Shown here: positions 1 through 6,815 of the stretch, piece by piece
How the letters are laid out: every line of letters starts with the position of its first letter
Position numbering within the stretch: the first letter of the stretch is position 1
Origin: Acidobacteriota bacterium
GTDB taxonomy: Bacteria; Acidobacteriota; Terriglobia; Terriglobales; Acidobacteriaceae
DNA: 11,047 nucleotides
Direction: 5' to 3'
Assembly: GCA_021781255.1 (NCBI GenBank)
Contig: JAJXXG010000856.1
Span: forward strand, 1-11,047
Notes under the pieces: model-generated
What the model was told of the DNA's origin: nothing
The model's input: only the letters and a program-made list of their open reading frames with translations
The model's database searches: none
Translations under genes and position numbers: made by a program

Positions 1-357
1 CTGCTGGTGATCTTCATGATCACCGCGCCGGTGCTGCAGTCGGGGATCGAAGTCAATGTCCCGAAGACGCGGACGGTAAAGCAGATTACCGAGCAACGGA
101 TGGTGGTGACGATCGACCACGCGCAGCAGATTTTCCTGAACGATCAACCGATCAACATTCACGATCTGGCGAAAAAGCTGCACCAGGCTGGCGTGGACCC
201 CGCGCACCAGTCGATTTATCTGCGCGCCGATCAGACGGTTCCGTTCGGCGCCTTCGCCAGCGTGATGGATGCGGTGAAGCAGGCGGGAATTACGAATGTG
301 TCGATTGTGACGCAGCCGCTGGACACCAAAGGAACTGCGGAAAGCGGCGGACAATAG
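1..357 (+). CDS. exbD: ExbD/TolR-family biopolymer transport protein, 5'-truncated
   Basis: The reading frame is open from base 1 and ends at TAG 355-357, giving 118 residues of a protein usually about 140 long; the cytoplasmic N-terminus and most of the single membrane helix lie outside the window. The first visible residues (LLVIFMITAPVLQSG) are the end of the ExbD/TolR transmembrane helix, followed by the typical entry into the periplasm, VNVPKT. The periplasmic domain follows (roughly residues 25-105), with the family-like stretches IYLRADQTVPFGAF and VMDAVKQAGITNVSIVTQP. ExbD works with ExbB in the inner membrane, using proton motive force to drive TonB- or Tol-type systems. An exbB upstream is expected but not visible, and no tonB or tolA follows on this strand. 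No in-window start should be used. ExbD versus TolR cannot be settled from this fragment. Confidence 0.93.
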   Translation: MLVIFMITAPVLQSGIEVNVPKTRTVKQITEQRMVVTIDHAQQIFLNDQPINIHDLAKKLHQAGVDPAHQSIYLRADQTVPFGAFASVMDAVKQAGITNVSIVTQPLDTKGTAESGGQ

Positions 358-420
358 GCGCTTTGGCGAGTTGGCTTAAAGGCTGTGCAGGTCAAAGCAG
401 TCCGCGCATCACGGAGCAAA

Positions 421-564
421 GGCGCTAGAGTTGGTTGCATAAATAGCGTTTTGAAAGCGCACGGCTTCAGCTGTGCCATTCAAAGCGCCTAAATTCGAGG
501 GGTTTAACCCCTGAGGGATGGGTTTTCTCAAGCTGATGGCATTTATGCAACCAACTCTAGTGCC
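421..564. repeat. Compound inverted-repeat element (MITE- or REP-like)
   Basis: This 144-base element has long terminal inverted repeats: 421-444 and 541-564 match over 24 bases with one mismatch, including a perfect 20-base core, CTAGAGTTGGTTGCATAAAT at 425-444 against its complement at 541-560. Inside are further hairpins. 446-455 pairs with 479-488 (one G-T), enclosing a second stem with GCACGGCT and AGCTGTGC arms at about 459-475. 498-504 (AGGGGTT) pairs with 506-512 (AACCCCT). Each terminal repeat carries a TA dinucleotide inside CTAG, which would fit TA target duplication by an IS630/Tc1-type transposase, but no longer duplication is visible. There is no protein inside. A small non-autonomous element or a dispersed REP-like cluster are both possible; other copies would decide. 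Confidence 0.75.
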
Positions 565-594
565 GTGACTCAGAAGTTTGCTTATAAATGAATT

Positions 595-650
595 GTCATC
601 CTGAGCGAAGTTTGGCCGGTTTAACGGCCAAACGGAGTCGAAGGATCTGC
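595..650. repeat. Dispersed CATCCTGAGCGA-type hairpin repeat, copy 1
   Basis: CATCCTGAGCGAAG (597-610) leads into a perfect 8-base stem, TTTGGCCG 611-618 and CGGCCAAA 625-632 around a 6-base loop, followed by CGGAGTCGAAGGATC. The outer parts (CATCCTGAG / AAGGATC) are also partly complementary, so the unit folds on itself. A degraded second copy lies at 5505-5560. This matches a kind of extragenic repeat I associate with many GC-rich soil bacteria; that recollection has not been checked. Confidence 0.6.
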
Positions 651-716
651 TGTTGTTCTTCAGCGAATGAATCACTCATCTCACTAGCCAGCAAAAACAA
701 TCCCAAAATGCGGAAA

Positions 717-744
717 GGCTGGCCGGTTCGCATGCCGGCCAGCC
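717..744 (-). terminator. Strong GC stem-loop, possible distal terminator of the OmpA-like gene
   Basis: Perfect 10-base arms GGCTGGCCGG (717-726) and CCGGCCAGCC (735-744) enclose an 8-base loop. Read on the minus strand, the stem is followed within about 25 bases by T-rich sequence (ATTTTGGGATTGTTTTTG), loosely like an intrinsic terminator. It lies about 100 bases past the stop of the minus-strand gene ending at 848. The tail is not a clean T-run, so it may be only an extragenic palindrome. Confidence 0.4.
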
Positions 745-782
745 TCAAATCGCAGCTGGAGGTAACGCTTTACTCAAACTCC

Positions 783-815
783 ACCGAGCCCCTCATTGTG
801 GATGAAGGGCTCGGT
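783..815 (-). terminator. Stem-loop just after the OmpA-like gene, probable terminator
   Basis: Arms 783-796 and 802-815 match over 14 bases with one mismatch around a 5-base loop. The structure begins 33 bases past the minus-strand stop codon (TAG, complement of 848-850), where a terminator is expected. No T-run follows on either strand, so it may protect the 3' end or act with another factor rather than being a canonical intrinsic terminator. Confidence 0.45.
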
Positions 816-847
816 AGAAACGTTGCGCGGCGAGCGGCAGCCGCGCC

Positions 848-2566
848 CTATTGCGCCTTTGGATGCCTCTCCGGCAGCGCCTTACGTACCTGTGCCTTCA
901 CAGCTGTCTCGTCCACCGCTGTGGTCCCGGTTACGTCAGAGGCGAAACTCGCCCCCGCTGGCACCAGGTAATTCTCCGCCGTCTGCGCGTCGGTTGTGCC
1001 CGTCGCCACGCTGATGCGCGAAGCGTCGATGCCCTGCTCCGTCACCAGGTAGTCCTTGGCGTTTACTGCGCGCTGCGCGGCGAACAGATCCACATTGGCG
1101 CGCTTGTGGTGCATGGCATACTTCTGCTGCTTGGCTGTCTTCGCGGCTTCGTCAGAATTCTGCTCACCGACGATTACGGCCTTGGAGTCAGCCTGCTGCT
1201 TCAGATCCAGCGCCACCTGGTCCAGGCAGGCCTTGGCTTCGTTGTCCACGCGCATGGGCCGCTTCTTGTCGGTCGCAAAGCTGATCGAGCACAGCGCCTG
1301 TGCATGCGGCGCAGGCGGCACGTAGGGAGCCGTGATAGTCACATTGGTCTGCGCACTCGCCTTTTGGCCCTTATCGTCCTCGACGTTACAGGTGATTCCC
1401 ACCACTCCCGTCGGAGCGCCCGCCGAGGAGTACGTCGCGGTGGTGCCGCTGCCCGCCACCGTGCCGCCCGAGGCTGAGTAGCTATAGGTAAGCGGACGGT
1501 TCTGCGGGCTCATCCCCACCGAAGTGACAGTCGCCGTGTCGCCCGGCTTGATCGTGCTCGGACTCGCCGAGCAACTGATCGTCGGCGGTTCAAACGCCTT
1601 CACCGTGAGGCCCGCTGTGCAATTAGCCGTCTGCCACGGCTTCAGCCCTTCCTTGCCGGCCTTGCCTTCCTTCACCGTGGACTGAATGTTGTACTGGCCA
1701 GGCGCCAGCGATTCAGTGGCCACCTTGGCCGTAGTTCCGTTGCCCGTCACGCCGGTTCCCGACCAGCTATAGATCACGTTGTCTTTCGGATTCAGACCGC
1801 CGGCGGTCGCGGTCACCGTGACCGGGTCGCCGGGATAGATCGATTCCGGGCTCGCCGAGCATGCCAGCGTCACCGGCGCCGGTGGAGCGATCGAACCAAT
1901 GTGCCATACAAGACCTGTGTCCAGGCGAAATGCATTGATGTTATTGGTGTTGAGGTGGGTGTACTGGTAGTCAGCCTGGAACACGCGCCAAGCCAGATGA
2001 TGGCCGAAGTTCCAATCGAGACCCCCGCCCGCCGTCACCGCCGGACCCCAGCTTTCGGCCTGAAACACTGCGCCGACTCGTTCCGCACCGAAAAGTGCAT
2101 GGACAAATGGAGTGAATCGGTCGGTGGGGATGCGGTAGATTACGCCTCCGGCTCCACCGGCAAAATCGTCATTGGAGTTGAACGATGCATTGTTGTCGCC
2201 GAGTGGCCAGTCTTCCGACTGTATGTGCTCGTCCCCGGAAAGCTCAAGACCCCAATTCTTGTTGAAGAAGTAGTTGGCGCTCAGGATACCGCCCCAGTTG
2301 ACCTGGCCATAGGTGCTACCGGGGGCGCCAGGGAGAGGAGGTGTGCTGCCAGGATAAGCTCTCGGGTTAAAAGACCCCGCGGTATACGGGATCGTCCCAT
2401 GGGGAGCCAAATAGCTGTATCCGAGAAAGATATCCCATCGCGACGGCGGATTATTCGACGGCCCCTTCGCCGCCGGCGCGGCCTGTGCCGCCAGGGCAAC
2501 GGGCAGCAGAGCCAGAATGGCAAATACTAGTACCTGGCCCACAGATTTCAAAACACGAGTATGCAT
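848..2566 (-). CDS. Outer-membrane beta-barrel, Ig-like and OmpA-like C-terminal domain protein
   Basis: The 572-residue protein starts at ATG 2566-2564, preceded by a good Shine-Dalgarno (GGAGG, 8-base spacing). Residues 1-28 form a signal peptide: basic start MHTRVLK, hydrophobic core, ALA-AQA end. Residues 44-225 look like an outer-membrane beta-barrel (RWDIFLGYSYLAP, alternating aromatic strands, closing GLVWHIG). Two related Ig/PKD-like repeats follow at about 233-322 and 329-413, each starting with a CSASP motif and YPGD or KPGD, with likely disulfides Cys236-Cys316 and Cys332-Cys393. Residues 424-525 resemble an OmpA peptidoglycan-binding domain: SISFATD, a long helix, then LFAAQRAVNAKDYLVTEQGIDASRI. 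The usual GHTD-type segment is replaced by GEQNSDE and about 15 extra residues precede the conserved Arg499, so peptidoglycan binding is uncertain. The role is probably structural, linking outer membrane and wall. The open frame extends 53 codons upstream, but that part is not protein-like. Confidence 0.88.
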   Translation of the reverse strand: MHTRVLKSVGQVLVFAILALLPVALAAQAAPAAKGPSNNPPSRWDIFLGYSYLAPHGTIPYTAGSFNPRAYPGSTPPLPGAPGSTYGQVNWGGILSANYFFNKNWGLELSGDEHIQSEDWPLGDNNASFNSNDDFAGGAGGVIYRIPTDRFTPFVHALFGAERVGAVFQAESWGPAVTAGGGLDWNFGHHLAWRVFQADYQYTHLNTNNINAFRLDTGLVWHIGSIAPPAPVTLACSASPESIYPGDPVTVTATAGGLNPKDNVIYSWSGTGVTGNGTTAKVATESLAPGQYNIQSTVKEGKAGKEGLKPWQTANCTAGLTVKAFEPPTISCSASPSTIKPGDTATVTSVGMSPQNRPLTYSYSASGGTVAGSGTTATYSSAGAPTGVVGITCNVEDDKGQKASAQTNVTITAPYVPPAPHAQALCSISFATDKKRPMRVDNEAKACLDQVALDLKQQADSKAVIVGEQNSDEAAKTAKQQKYAMHHKRANVDLFAAQRAVNAKDYLVTEQGIDASRISVATGTTDAQTAENYLVPAGASFASDVTGTTAVDETAVKAQVRKALPERHPKAQ

Positions 2567-2925
2567 GCGTTTATCCTCCGCTGTTTGGCTGTTGTAACCA
2601 GATGGAAAAGAGCCGCTAGTGCGCACAGTCGATCCTTCAGGCTCCCAAGACTGTGCACTCGTTGCAAAGTGCCGGGACATCCTCATAACACCTAAACGTA
2701 CCACATGACCACACGCGGAGTACATTTTTTTTCTGAGTTTCTTCGTTGAATCCGTTAGACTTACGCATGTTACTGATGCCCGTTACTTTGGTAATTGAGA
2801 CCGAAATTAGCGCTCTGCGAGCAGATCATTTCCCTTGCAAAAATTTGACGACATCAACACTAAAATTACTAAAAACAAAAACAGAGATTGTCGAAATTCC
2901 GGCGTCCGCCGTCAAAAAAAATTAG
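2567..2925. other. Upstream region of the OmpA-like gene (no gene)
   Basis: About 360 bases without a credible gene. The part nearest the start contains an 8-base inverted repeat, GCACAGTC 2623-2630 with GACTGTGC 2649-2656, which could form a leader stem-loop in the minus-strand message. From about 2726 to 2920 the sequence turns clearly AT-rich compared with its surroundings (runs of A and T at 2726-2732, 2871-2880 and 2914-2921), typical of a promoter region. TTGACG hexamers occur on both strands (plus 2845-2850, minus 2915-2910). Confidence 0.6.
2887..2915 (-). promoter_or_regulatory. Candidate sigma-70 promoter for the OmpA-like gene
   Basis: On the minus strand TTGACG (2915-2910, 5 of 6 to the -35 consensus) is followed after exactly 17 bases by GACAAT (2892-2887, 4 of 6 to the -10 consensus), inside the AT-rich block. 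It would give a leader of roughly 310 bases, which is long, so a nearer promoter cannot be excluded. Confidence 0.3.
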
Positions 2926-3427
2926 CTATGGCCAGGACGTCCATCGTTGAGTCGGGGCAACCGTCGGAGTCGGGATGCTCTCCTTCCCCGGGGTCGCCGC
3001 ATTGTTAGCCCCCTCCGAGTCAAAGAAGCACGTTGTCGGTTGGACTCGGGGGCAGCAACGGCCAAAAAGGTGGAATCGTCTTACAAGCCGATAAGACGGA
3101 TTATCCGGGCCTCCTGATGGGCCTTGAGGGAATCGCAGCGAAGAAGGCCGTACACTCCGGCACGATGACCGTAAAGCACTGACACGCGGCGCAACCTCAC
3201 AGAGCCCACGAGTCCCGGATATCGCGTCCATCTCTGGCGGCTTTCACTGGCTGGCGTGTGCAGAACCCTTGGTCCACGGCGCGCCCGTCAGCCCCGCAGG
3301 GCCGCGCTAAAACCGATTCTCGCCTCTCGCTCCGCCCCCCTTGTGCAAACCGCCGCCTTGGAGGATGATTTGGATACTTTCACTGGACCTGCTTTTTGTG
3401 TTCCGAAAATAGCGAAGGAGAGTCTTC
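2926..3427. other. GC-rich spacer without a credible gene
   Basis: About 500 bases upstream of the PEGA gene. Open frames here (such as 2926-3231 on the minus strand) have no ribosome site or recognisable protein character. Some structure is visible: GCCCCC...GAGTC at 3008-3021 pairs with GACTCGGGGGC at 3043-3053 with a 3-base bulge, extending into flanking GTT/AAC. A 27-base repeat lies at 3229-3255. AAGGAG at 3415-3420 is the Shine-Dalgarno of the next gene. The rest could be a decayed gene or a structured leader or RNA; nothing known was recognised. Confidence 0.5.
3229..3255 (+). repeat. 27-base dispersed repeat, copy 1
   Basis: Matches 4468-4494 at 24 of 27 positions; all three differences are T here and C there. 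On the plus-strand RNA, bases 3238-3242 pair with 3249-3253 through two G-U wobbles around the loop TTCACT. Confidence 0.6.
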
Positions 3428-4339
3428 ATGCGTAAAAGTCATTTCGCAGTTTTCTTTCTGGCTTCCTGTACCTTGATTTTGTCGCAACAAGCAACCACGC
3501 CCACTCCAACCACTCCCGCCGTTGAATCTCAGCCACAAGCCGCGGCTCCAACGCAGCCGCCGCAGCCGCACACGCTGTTCGATGGAACACCTGTCAAGCT
3601 TCGCCTCAGTGACACGATCTCTTCGGCGGACGCGAAGGTCGGCCAGGAGATTCCATTCGAAGTTGTGGAAGACGTTCTGGTCGATGGTGCCGATGTGCTT
3701 CCTAAAGGTGCAACCGCCATTGGGACTGTCACCGAGGCCGAGCCGAAGAGAAGAATGGGCCGGGGCGGCAAGTTGAATGTGAACATCAGCTACGCGCGCC
3801 TGGCCGACCAGCAAAAGGTGGCTCTCCGGGCTATAAAGCAGACCAAAGGCGGCGGCCACGTAGGCGCAATGACCAGCGCGATGGTCGCGACTGGCATCGT
3901 TTTCTTTCCCGCAGCGCCGCTCTTCCTATTTATGCACGGCAAAGACATCACTATTCCTCAGGGAACGGAGATCACTGCGTTTGTAGATGGCGATATGCAC
4001 CTCGATATGGCTAAATTCGGTGTCGCTCCGCAAGCTCTCGCCAAAACGGCTCCTCAATCGCAGGCCAGCTTGACCATCGCATCCAGCCCGCCCAGCGCCG
4101 ACATTGAAGTCGATGGCGGATTTGTCGGCAACACGCCCTCAACGGTCACTTTGGTTCCTGGCAGTCACGAGATTACCGTCAAGAAGAAAGGCTTCGCCGA
4201 CTGGACCCGCAAGCTGGACGTAACCAGCGGGAACATTCACCTCGACGCTGAATTGGAGGCAGCACCCCCGCCTGCGCCGGCCGCAGTTCCTGCTCCGGCG
4301 CCGACGCCCGCTCCTGCGGCCACGTCCCAACCGCAATAG
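3428..4339 (+). CDS. Exported PEGA-domain protein
   Basis: The 303-residue protein starts at ATG 3428 behind AAGGAG with 7-base spacing. Residues 1-20 (MRKSHFAVFFLASCTLILSQ) form an export signal; LASC at 11-14 resembles a lipobox but would leave an unusually short signal, so secretion and lipidation both remain possible. Residues 21-48 are a Thr/Pro/Gln/Ala-rich linker. Residues 53-190 form an unrecognised beta-rich domain (TPVKLRLSDTISS, VGQEIPFEVVEDV, DVLPKGATAIGTV) with a hydrophobic segment at 150-169. Residues 213-277 are a PEGA domain: LTIASSPPSADIEVDG, GNTPSTVTLVPGSHEITV, KKGFADWTRKLDV. The end (279-303) is a Pro/Ala repeat tail. PEGA domains are small extracytoplasmic beta modules of surface and envelope proteins; the substrate here is unknown. 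The Pro-rich ends suggest it spans or binds the cell wall. Confidence 0.85.
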   Translation: MRKSHFAVFFLASCTLILSQQATTPTPTTPAVESQPQAAAPTQPPQPHTLFDGTPVKLRLSDTISSADAKVGQEIPFEVVEDVLVDGADVLPKGATAIGTVTEAEPKRRMGRGGKLNVNISYARLADQQKVALRAIKQTKGGGHVGAMTSAMVATGIVFFPAAPLFLFMHGKDITIPQGTEITAFVDGDMHLDMAKFGVAPQALAKTAPQSQASLTIASSPPSADIEVDGGFVGNTPSTVTLVPGSHEITVKKKGFADWTRKLDVTSGNIHLDAELEAAPPPAPAAVPAPAPTPAPAATSQPQ

Positions 4340-4386
4340 CAGAGTCGCCCCTAAGCTTCTCTTGCCACCAACGCTTGTCTCTAAAC

Positions 4387-4411
4387 GGTCCGCTCGCACT
4401 ACGGGCGGACC
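4387..4411 (+). terminator. Stem-loop after the PEGA gene, possible terminator
   Basis: GGTCCGC (4387-4393) pairs with GCGGACC (4405-4411). The stem extends inward by three more pairs, one of them G-T, leaving the loop CACTA. It lies 48 bases past the stop. What follows (CTCTACTGC) is pyrimidine-rich but not a T-run, so it is only a candidate terminator. Confidence 0.4.
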
Positions 4412-4467
4412 CTCTACTGCACTTGCGCGCTTCCATCACACGCCTCGCGCCCCCCAGGTGATACGCT

Positions 4468-4494
4468 CATCCCTGGCGGCCTTCACTGGCCGGC
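4468..4494 (+). repeat. 27-base dispersed repeat, copy 2, abutting the next start codon
   Basis: 24 of 27 identity with 3229-3255. Bases 4477-4481 (CGGCC) pair with 4488-4492 (GGCCG) around TTCACT. The repeat ends three bases before the ATG at 4498 and occupies the place where a Shine-Dalgarno would be expected. Confidence 0.6.
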
Positions 4495-4497
4495 TGA

Positions 4498-5472
4498 ATG
4501 AACCGACGCACGCGAAGAACGCTTCTCATTGTCGCCGCGGTCCTGGTTTTGCTGGGCGTGGCCGTCTTTCTGCGCTCCAAAGCGCCGCCTGAGGCCGCGC
4601 GCCTGTTGCCCGAGTCCGACGGCATCGTCTACATCAACCTCAAGCCCATCCGCACCCTCTTCCATAAGGAATTGAAGCCGCTCCAGCAGCACGCGCCCGA
4701 CTACCAGCAGTTCATCGACGCCACGGGCATCGACTGGGAAAAGGACGTGGACCAGGCGGCCATCGCGCTGCACCGCATGAGCGACCCCAACGGCCCCAAC
4801 GGCCCTGTCGCCTACTCCATGGTGCTCGTAGGCAAAATCACCGGCAAGCGCCTGAACGCCTGGCTCAACGCCAGCGCTGCGTCGCGCGAATCCTACGCCG
4901 GCTACACCATCTACAGCATCCCGTCCGAGGGCCGCACCGTCCGCGTGGCCCAGATCGGCTACGACATGGTGGCCGTCTCCAACACTCCCACCCCAGAGCA
5001 GATCCACTCCATCATCGACCGCCATCGCACCGCCGCCTGGCCTTTCGCCGGCTCCTCGCTGCTCCAGCGCCACTTTCACGAAGTGCCGCTGCTCTCCGTC
5101 GCCTGGGGCGTGGGCCAAATCGGCCTGCCTTTCTCAGAAAGCGGAGCGATCAAGATCTTCGGCCTTTCGCTGCCTCTCCAGTCCGACTCCACCATCATCG
5201 CCAGCGTAACGCCTGCGCTGCCCGTGCCAGGTTCAGTGGGTGCGCTCCGCCTGCGCATTGAAGAAATCGCTCCCAGCCAGGACCAAGCCGCCAGCGAGGC
5301 CGCCGCACTGGCAACAATCGTCACCATGGCGCGCGGTTTTACCGTCCCGCTCGGCGACAACCCTGCCAACAACGCCCTCAAAGAGCTGCTCAAGACCGCC
5401 GAAGTCACCCAGCGCGGCGAGCGAGTGGTGATTACGGCCACGCTCCCGTCAAACTTTTTTGCGAATCTCTAG
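4498..5472 (+). CDS. Membrane-anchored protein of unknown function
   Basis: The 324-residue product is not confidently assigned to a family. The start is well constrained: TGA at 4495-4497 is directly before ATG 4498 in the same frame, and the N-terminus reads as a basic stretch (MNRRTRR) followed by one membrane helix (residues 8-25). The rest should be outside the cytoplasm. After the helix comes LLPESDGIVYINLKPIRTLF (36-55), reminiscent of DUF3352-like proteins that begin with a 'LPADT..YV' motif, but this is a weak resemblance. The body alternates beta and helix with no Cys and no visible catalytic motif (TIYSIPSEGRTVRVAQIGYD at 152-171; ALRLRIEEIA at 249-258). No Shine-Dalgarno is visible; the upstream bases are the 27-base repeat. 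Codon use is strongly C-ending, like holB downstream, so it looks native. Confidence 0.8.
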   Translation: MNRRTRRTLLIVAAVLVLLGVAVFLRSKAPPEAARLLPESDGIVYINLKPIRTLFHKELKPLQQHAPDYQQFIDATGIDWEKDVDQAAIALHRMSDPNGPNGPVAYSMVLVGKITGKRLNAWLNASAASRESYAGYTIYSIPSEGRTVRVAQIGYDMVAVSNTPTPEQIHSIIDRHRTAAWPFAGSSLLQRHFHEVPLLSVAWGVGQIGLPFSESGAIKIFGLSLPLQSDSTIIASVTPALPVPGSVGALRLRIEEIAPSQDQAASEAAALATIVTMARGFTVPLGDNPANNALKELLKTAEVTQRGERVVITATLPSNFFANL

Positions 5473-5504
5473 CCCGAATCTGCATTCGAATCTCGCGCAA
5501 TCAG

Positions 5505-5560
5505 CTAATAAACGATTTGCCATCCTGAGCGATGTTGCCGCGGCGATCGAAGTCGAACGG
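5505..5560. repeat. Dispersed CATCCTGAGCGA-type repeat, degraded copy 2
   Basis: CATCCTGAGCGA (5521-5532) and AGTCGAACGG (5551-5560) match the outer parts of the copy at 595-650. The AT-rich sequence just upstream (AATAAACGATTTGC) also resembles AAATGAATTGT there. The central hairpin has diverged. Confidence 0.5.
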
Positions 5561-5620
5561 ACACCTGCGCTTGTTTTTCGCTGCCGGTAAAGCACAACTC
5601 TACGTTTCGGCACGAAAAAA

Positions 5621-5648
5621 CTGATCCCTGACACCTGAAACCTGACCG
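5621..5648 (+). repeat. Heptamer array, 4 units (CTGANNC type)
   Basis: Four consecutive 7-base units beginning CTGA start at 5621, 5628, 5635 and 5642 (for example CTGATCC, CTGACAC). They belong to the same family as the arrays at 6812, 7561, 10846 and 10928. Confidence 0.7.
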
Positions 5649-5690
5649 GGCCCCCAGCGACAGGTCTTCGTCGCTGGGGTGGCTGACCCC

Positions 5691-5699
5691 TGCTATTCT
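5691..5699 (+). promoter_or_regulatory. Extended -10-like element before holB
   Basis: TGCTATTCT fits an extended -10 (TG, one base, TATTCT). If used, transcription would begin about 7 bases on, at or next to the GTG at 5706, so the message would be leaderless. No good -35 is present. This is inferred from spacing only. Confidence 0.3.
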
Positions 5700-5705
5700 C
5701 ACTCC

Positions 5706-6815
5706 GTGGGCTTCCAGGACTTCCTCGGCAATACGGCCACCGTCACGCACCTGCGCGAGAGCGTGCGCGCGGGCCGCTTTCCCCACTCGCTCATCCTGGC
5801 CGGACCCACCGGAGCGGGCAAATACACGCTGGCGCTTATGCTGGCCCAGGCCGTCAACTGCCTGAAACCCGCCGAAGCCGACGGCCTGCCCGATTTTTGC
5901 GGCGTTTGCTCCAACTGCACGCGAATCGCCGGGGCCGCCAGCCTCCAAACTCTGGTGGACGAAGCGGTCAGCGCGCGCGATGAAATGCGCGATACCGACA
6001 AGCGCGAGACGCGCATCCTCATCCAGACCCACCCCGACGTCCTCGTCGTCCCTCCCGACCCTCCGCAACTGCTGATTAAGCTCGGCCAGGTGCGCCAGGC
6101 CATCCACGCCGCCTACTACCGTCCGCCCGTCGAAGCCAGGCGCGCGTTTACGATTTTTACCTCTTCGGCCTTCATGAAGGAGGCCGCCAACAGCCTCCTT
6201 AAACTTTTGGAGGAGCCGCCCGATCACACCACGCTCATCCTGCTCACTGAAAACCCCCAAGAACTCCTGCCCACCATTCGCTCCCGCGCCGTCGTTCACC
6301 GCCTCGGCGCACTGCCCGCCGCGGACCTGGAAACTCTGCTCGCCAGGCGCCGTCCCGAACTGCGCCCGCAGGAACGCGCACTGGCTGCCCGCCTTGCCGA
6401 GGGCGCTGTGGGCCGCGCCCTTTCGCTCGATCTGAGTGCTTATCTTTTGAGCCGTCAAGACGCGCTCGTCATCCTGCACACCGCCCTGCGTGAGCCTGAC
6501 TACTCCGCGCTATTCCACGCCACCGAGAGTTACCGTGCCGGCGCCGATGGCCAGGAAAAAACCGTGAGCCTGCTCCGCGCACTAGGCAGTCTCGTCGAGG
6601 ATCTCCTGCTGGTCGTTGCCGGAACTCCCGCCCTGATCCGCAACGTCGATCTTGTCGCCGAACTCACGCGCCTTGCCGAAGGCCTTACCGTGGACTGGAT
6701 CGACGGCGCAGCTCGCGCCCTGGTGCAGGTGGAGCAGGGCATGCGACGCAACCTGCTGCGCTCGCTCTCGCTCGATGCCATGGCCGTCAGCCTCGCCGTC
6801 GACAGTGTTCGCTGA
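5706..6815 (+). CDS. holB: DNA polymerase III subunit delta'
   Basis: A clamp-loader AAA+ subunit that helps load the sliding clamp onto primed DNA in the replisome. From GTG 5706 the protein has 369 residues; GTG 5679 would add nine non-conserved residues and lies inside a hairpin. Positions are counted from 5706. VGFQDFLGN opens the protein; GRFPHSLILAGPTGAGKYTL (23-42) contains the P-loop GPTGAGK, with Tyr where Ser/Thr normally follows the Lys. A zinc module of four Cys (52, 65, 68, 71; CGVCSNC) follows, then HPDVLVV, NSLLKLLEEPP (162-172) and PTIRSRAVVHRL (189-200), the sensor and SRC-like region. The C-terminal half is the helical collar domain. The replaced Ser/Thr fits delta', which usually does not hydrolyse ATP, rather than DnaX; the length also fits. 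tmk, a frequent neighbour, is absent. The stop TGA (6813-6815) lies in the first unit of a heptamer array. Confidence 0.92.
   Translation: MGFQDFLGNTATVTHLRESVRAGRFPHSLILAGPTGAGKYTLALMLAQAVNCLKPAEADGLPDFCGVCSNCTRIAGAASLQTLVDEAVSARDEMRDTDKRETRILIQTHPDVLVVPPDPPQLLIKLGQVRQAIHAAYYRPPVEARRAFTIFTSSAFMKEAANSLLKLLEEPPDHTTLILLTENPQELLPTIRSRAVVHRLGALPAADLETLLARRRPELRPQERALAARLAEGAVGRALSLDLSAYLLSRQDALVILHTALREPDYSALFHATESYRAGADGQEKTVSLLRALGSLVEDLLLVVAGTPALIRNVDLVAELTRLAEGLTVDWIDGAARALVQVEQGMRRNLLRSLSLDAMAVSLAVDSVR

Larger units (their letters stand above)
5473..5705. other. Repeat-filled spacer before holB
   Basis: The spacer contains a degraded CATCCTGAGCGA repeat (5505-5560), a heptamer array (5621-5648) and a perfect 10-base stem-loop. 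In that stem-loop CCCCAGCGAC 5652-5661 pairs with GTCGCTGGGG 5670-5679 around an 8-base loop. The stem-loop may end transcription of the upstream gene, although no T-run follows. It also covers the alternative GTG at 5679, arguing against that start for holB. Confidence 0.6.

Noticed and set aside
2567..2725. 53-codon N-terminal extension of the OmpA-like frame
   Set aside because: The signal peptide starts at the ATG at 2566 with a good ribosome site; the extension has no protein-like character and covers the leader.
2845..2873. Plus-strand TTGACG with an ACTAAA 17 bases on, as promoter for the spacer and PEGA gene
   Set aside because: The -10 match is only 3 of 6 and the spot is AT-rich, where such matches are common.
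2926..3231. 101-codon open frame on the minus strand
   Set aside because: No ribosome site, composition of a random GC-rich frame, no recognised domain.
4483..5118. 211-codon minus-strand frame over the membrane-anchored protein gene
   Set aside because: Antisense shadow; the plus frame has a clear signal anchor and a start fixed by an adjacent stop.
5505..6479. 324-codon open frame antisense to holB
   Set aside because: It is the shadow of the clear holB frame; the Gly/Arg/Glu-rich composition is typical of antisense frames in GC-rich DNA.
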